The notes below the pieces were generated by a model. The model was not told the DNA's origin. It ran no database searches and saw nothing but the letters and a program-made list of their open reading frames with translations. Shown piece by piece: positions 61,889 through 64,000 of a DNA stretch of 64,000 nucleotides. How positions within the stretch are numbered: position 1 is the stretch's first letter; each line of letters begins with the position of its first letter. Both the position numbers and the translations under genes were made by a program. Origin of the DNA: Polytrichum commune (Eukaryota; Streptophyta; Polytrichopsida; Polytrichales; Polytrichaceae); contig OX485807.1 in assembly GCA_950295325.1 (NCBI GenBank), forward strand, positions 9,267,001 through 9,331,000, read 5' to 3'.

Positions 61889-62791
61889 ATGCCCCTCCCA
61901 ACCCGGCCAGCTCCCCCCCCAGCTCCCCAGCCAACTGGGTTCGGGGAGGTCATTGCGAGAATGCAAACAGCTGAACTGGAACGCCCGTTAGGCCTCCCAA
62001 TGGAAAGGAGGAGTATGGACGACGAGTTTAACAACTTAGCTTCAGATATTGATGTGTGCATGGAACGGTTCATGCAACTACAATCATTTATGACCACTGC
62101 TTTAGATAGATATAAAGGATGCCGCTTGGTTGGAATGGATGCACACATGCTTGGGAGATTGGTGGTATACAGTGCCGATATAGGGCTCACCATCCCACAA
62201 GTGGAGGCACTCCAACAACGTCTCCCAGAGTTGCACTTAATAGAGAACGATATGTGGGAAGCTACTCAAGCAATCGAGCCCCATTTAGATGACTTACTCC
62301 GCCGTGATTCAGAAGACATGTTGAACCATGTCTATGACATCACGGATGAGAACCTCCCAATCACACCATTGTTGGAAGCCTGTCATATTGCCGATCCACA
62401 GAATGATGAAGGAGACCCAGTGGAACCCACAATGGGGGAGCGTAACATTGATTACGAGTTTTACTACTTAGCATCGCAGATCCATGACGTAACGCGCGAG
62501 TTTATGGGACTACAGAGGACCATGACAACTGCTCTACAGAGATATACGGGCACTCTTTTGCTCGGCGATCGCATACACCGCCTTTGTATGTTGGTGTTAG
62601 CGACAGAACACATTGGCTTTGACTCTCAGCAAAAAGCCTATCTTGGGAGCAAAATACCGGACTTGGCTTACATGGAGAAAGTTACATGGGAGCAATCTCG
62701 GGAAATCAAACCTCACTTGCCAAACATCTTTGAGTCCATGGCCAAACATGACTCCACAATTTGCGAAAGCCAAGGCACAAATGTAGAGTAA
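61889..62791 (+). CDS. 300-aa protein with two copies of an unknown helical domain
   Basis: The open frame starts at 61802, but I chose the ATG at 61889: it follows a GTGTCAG that could be a splice acceptor and begins a Pro-rich tail (MPLPTRPAPPPAPQP). After that tail, residues about 37-137 and 181-283 are diverged copies of one domain. MDDEFNNLASDIDVCMERFM corresponds to IDYEFYYLASQIHDVTREFM. MTTALDRYKGCRLVG corresponds to MTTALQRYTGTLLLG, and MWEATQAIEPHL to TWEQSREIKPHL. All predicted helix, no membrane segment. I recognise no family. It is the last gene before the right terminus and is intact. Confidence 0.6.
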   Translation: MPLPTRPAPPPAPQPTGFGEVIARMQTAELERPLGLPMERRSMDDEFNNLASDIDVCMERFMQLQSFMTTALDRYKGCRLVGMDAHMLGRLVVYSADIGLTIPQVEALQQRLPELHLIENDMWEATQAIEPHLDDLLRRDSEDMLNHVYDITDENLPITPLLEACHIADPQNDEGDPVEPTMGERNIDYEFYYLASQIHDVTREFMGLQRTMTTALQRYTGTLLLGDRIHRLCMLVLATEHIGFDSQQKAYLGSKIPDLAYMEKVTWEQSREIKPHLPNIFESMAKHDSTICESQGTNVE

Positions 62792-62981
62792 TTTAAGTTA
62801 TGGCATGTTACAGGCATTTATAGACAATATTCAATCGAGTGGACGCCTCCTAGCATAGAATTGGTGTTTCAATGAAGAGGATTGTGGGTGCAAACCTCCT
62901 GTTGTGTGACAGTCTATGCAAAAGCCCATTGGAAGCAAAGAGTATTTGTCTCGCATGGGCAGGTCCATCCAAAGTGTCCAC

Positions 62982-63095
62982 GAGTTCCCAATGAGTTCCC
63001 AATGAGTTCCCAATGAGTTCCCCATGAGTTCCCCATGAGTTCCCCACATACATCCCAGAAGTCCCAAAATCATCCTAAAGTCCCATAATGTTTAA
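62982..63095. repeat. Right terminus: six 11-bp GAGTTCCCMAT repeats and TIR
   Basis: GAGTTCCCAAT or GAGTTCCCCAT is repeated six times without interruption at 62982-63047. It is followed by CCCAGAAGTCCCAAAAT and the TIR ending GTCCCATAATGTTTAA at 63095. On the other strand the repeats read TGGGAAC, as at the left end. Confidence 0.8.
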
Positions 63096-63959
63096 TATCG
63101 CGTTAGAGGACGAACTAGAGGAAAGGAGGATGAAAGTGCATATTATTCTTTTATAGAGCATGGAGACTATTGTCTTACGTAGGTGGCTTCGATGGAAATT
63201 ATACTAGTCCATAAAACACCGAGATTTACAAACAATCTATTTAAAGAAAATAGTTTTAAAATAAGGAAAATCTCTAGAAAACACCCATTGTCACTTTTGT
63301 CAAAATCTATTTCCGAAAATAGATCAAATGCTCGTGTCTCAAATTCAATTACTCTACGAGCTCGAGAAAGCTTAGAAATTTATTGTCAGTTTGTCTCAAT
63401 CCCGTGTCAAATCAATCAACGGAAATTTTAACCTCCGGGATGCATACGATTTCAGGGCTTGTATGTTGGATGGATCGAGAGGTTCATCACTCGGATGCGA
63501 CAGTTCCTCTCTCTTGGACTCAAATCTCAAGTTACATCTAAAAATGACACTGGATGATGTGGGGCCGGTTTTATTTACCCACCCAAGAATCAGAGAGGGG
63601 AAAACAAACACAGGAAAATCCGAAAAAGGAAGGAAAAAGGGGGAAAAAACATTCTAAATTCATCCAAAAGTCCAGCCGCAGTGAGCCGGAGGGGAATTCG
63701 GAGGAACTGGTCTTGAGTGGGGATGATGAGGGCCATCGAAGAGGTGCCTGAAAGGGCATGAAGCTAGATCTCTTCTCCAACTTCTTTCTTCAAAATAAAT
63801 TCCCATCTTCTCCTGCTTTCCATCTTCTTCCTCTTTCCATCTTCTTCAACCTCAGGCTCAACAAACACACCGAAATTTCTATAAGAGGCACCCACGGCCT
63901 ACCTACCCTTCTCTTCAGTTCTCTTCTCCTTCCTGCAATCCTTCAATCTCTCCTTCTGC

Positions 63960-64000
<41 letters not shown>
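63096..64000. other. Right flank; MITE fragment and promoter-like CT-rich tract
   Basis: About 63455-63530 holds one arm of the ACCTCTCAT foldback MITE family (TGTATGTTGGATGGATCGAGAGGTTC). From 63760 the sequence is strongly CT-rich (TTCTCTTCTCC, TTCCTCTTTCCATCTTC), like a plant 5' leader, and suggests a plus-strand gene starting beyond the window. It ends in (CAGA)n at 63959-64000, cut by the window edge. Confidence 0.4.

Larger units (their letters stand above)
42839..63095. mobile_element. Giant TIR DNA transposon, about 20.26 kb
   Basis: The left end starts TTAAACATTATGGGACTTT at 42839. The right end, reverse-complemented from 63095, starts with the same 19 bases and matches at 21 of the first 22. 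TA flanks both ends (42837-42838 and 63096-63097); because the flanks read ATAT, a 4-bp duplication is equally possible. Within 210 bp of the left end TGGGAAC occurs six times plus one GGGGAAC. Within 115 bp of the right end the complementary GTTCCC occurs six times in an 11-bp array. Between them lie three protein genes, one leftward and two rightward, and fourteen copies of one palindrome. The superfamily is not recognised from the TIR. Confidence 0.8.

Noticed and set aside
62982-63047. Short repeats that might suggest a CRISPR-like array
   Set aside because: The 11-bp units are directly adjacent without spacers, and the setting is a eukaryotic transposon end.

Overview
This is a stretch of land-plant nuclear DNA, poor in genes and rich in transposons. 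The evidence is short GT-AG introns, (TTTAGGG)-type telo-box sequence before an ordinary gene, and plant-type Copia, PIF/Harbinger, pogo-like and CACTA-like elements. Species cannot be told from the sequence. The kind of large-element gene seen on the right makes me lean weakly to a seed-free plant (lycophyte, fern or bryophyte); this is inference only.

Only two ordinary host genes are visible, both on the left. One encodes mitochondrial ribosomal protein S34 (plus strand, three exons, 3758-6268). The other encodes a GNAT-family N-acetyltransferase with a plastid-like leader (minus strand, seven exons, 15635-18662). I assembled both exon by exon from splice signals and reading frame. The rest of 1-42,800 is transposon debris: a 3.1-kb PIF/Harbinger element with a decayed transposase and two short relatives, a decayed Ty1/Copia fragment, a pogo-like deletion derivative, a pogo-type MITE, several CACTA-like MITEs, foldback MITEs, a long-TIR element, dispersed repeat pairs and a hairpin array.

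The most striking object runs from 42,839 to 63,095. I read it as a single giant DNA transposon of about 20.26 kb. Both ends carry the same 19-bp terminal sequence in opposite orientation, with a TA (or ATAT) target duplication. Inside each end are inverted subterminal repeats, TGGGAAC on the left and an 11-bp GAGTTCCCMAT array on the right. It carries (1) an intact four-exon leftward gene for a 934-aa DUF7869-like, RNase H-fold transposase candidate; (2) a rightward multi-exon gene, broken here by two TAG codons and two frameshifts, that links a ParB-like NGQHSVAAS motif, a long disordered stretch, an FCP1-like HAD phosphatase domain with a substituted catalytic Asp, and a duplicated C-terminal motif; and (3) a rightward gene for a 300-aa protein made of two copies of an unknown helical domain, downstream of a duplicated 135-bp TATA-containing unit. 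Fourteen copies of one palindrome (ACTTCCTCTCG, short centre, CGAGAGGAAGT) are scattered through the element, mainly in introns, and I noticed none outside it.

Working model (inference): the DUF7869 protein mobilises the element by recognising the TIRs and subterminal repeats, and the ParB/FCP1-like and duplicated-domain proteins are accessory cargo. A related repeat and a nested CACTA-like MITE inside the element show that it has been resident for some time.
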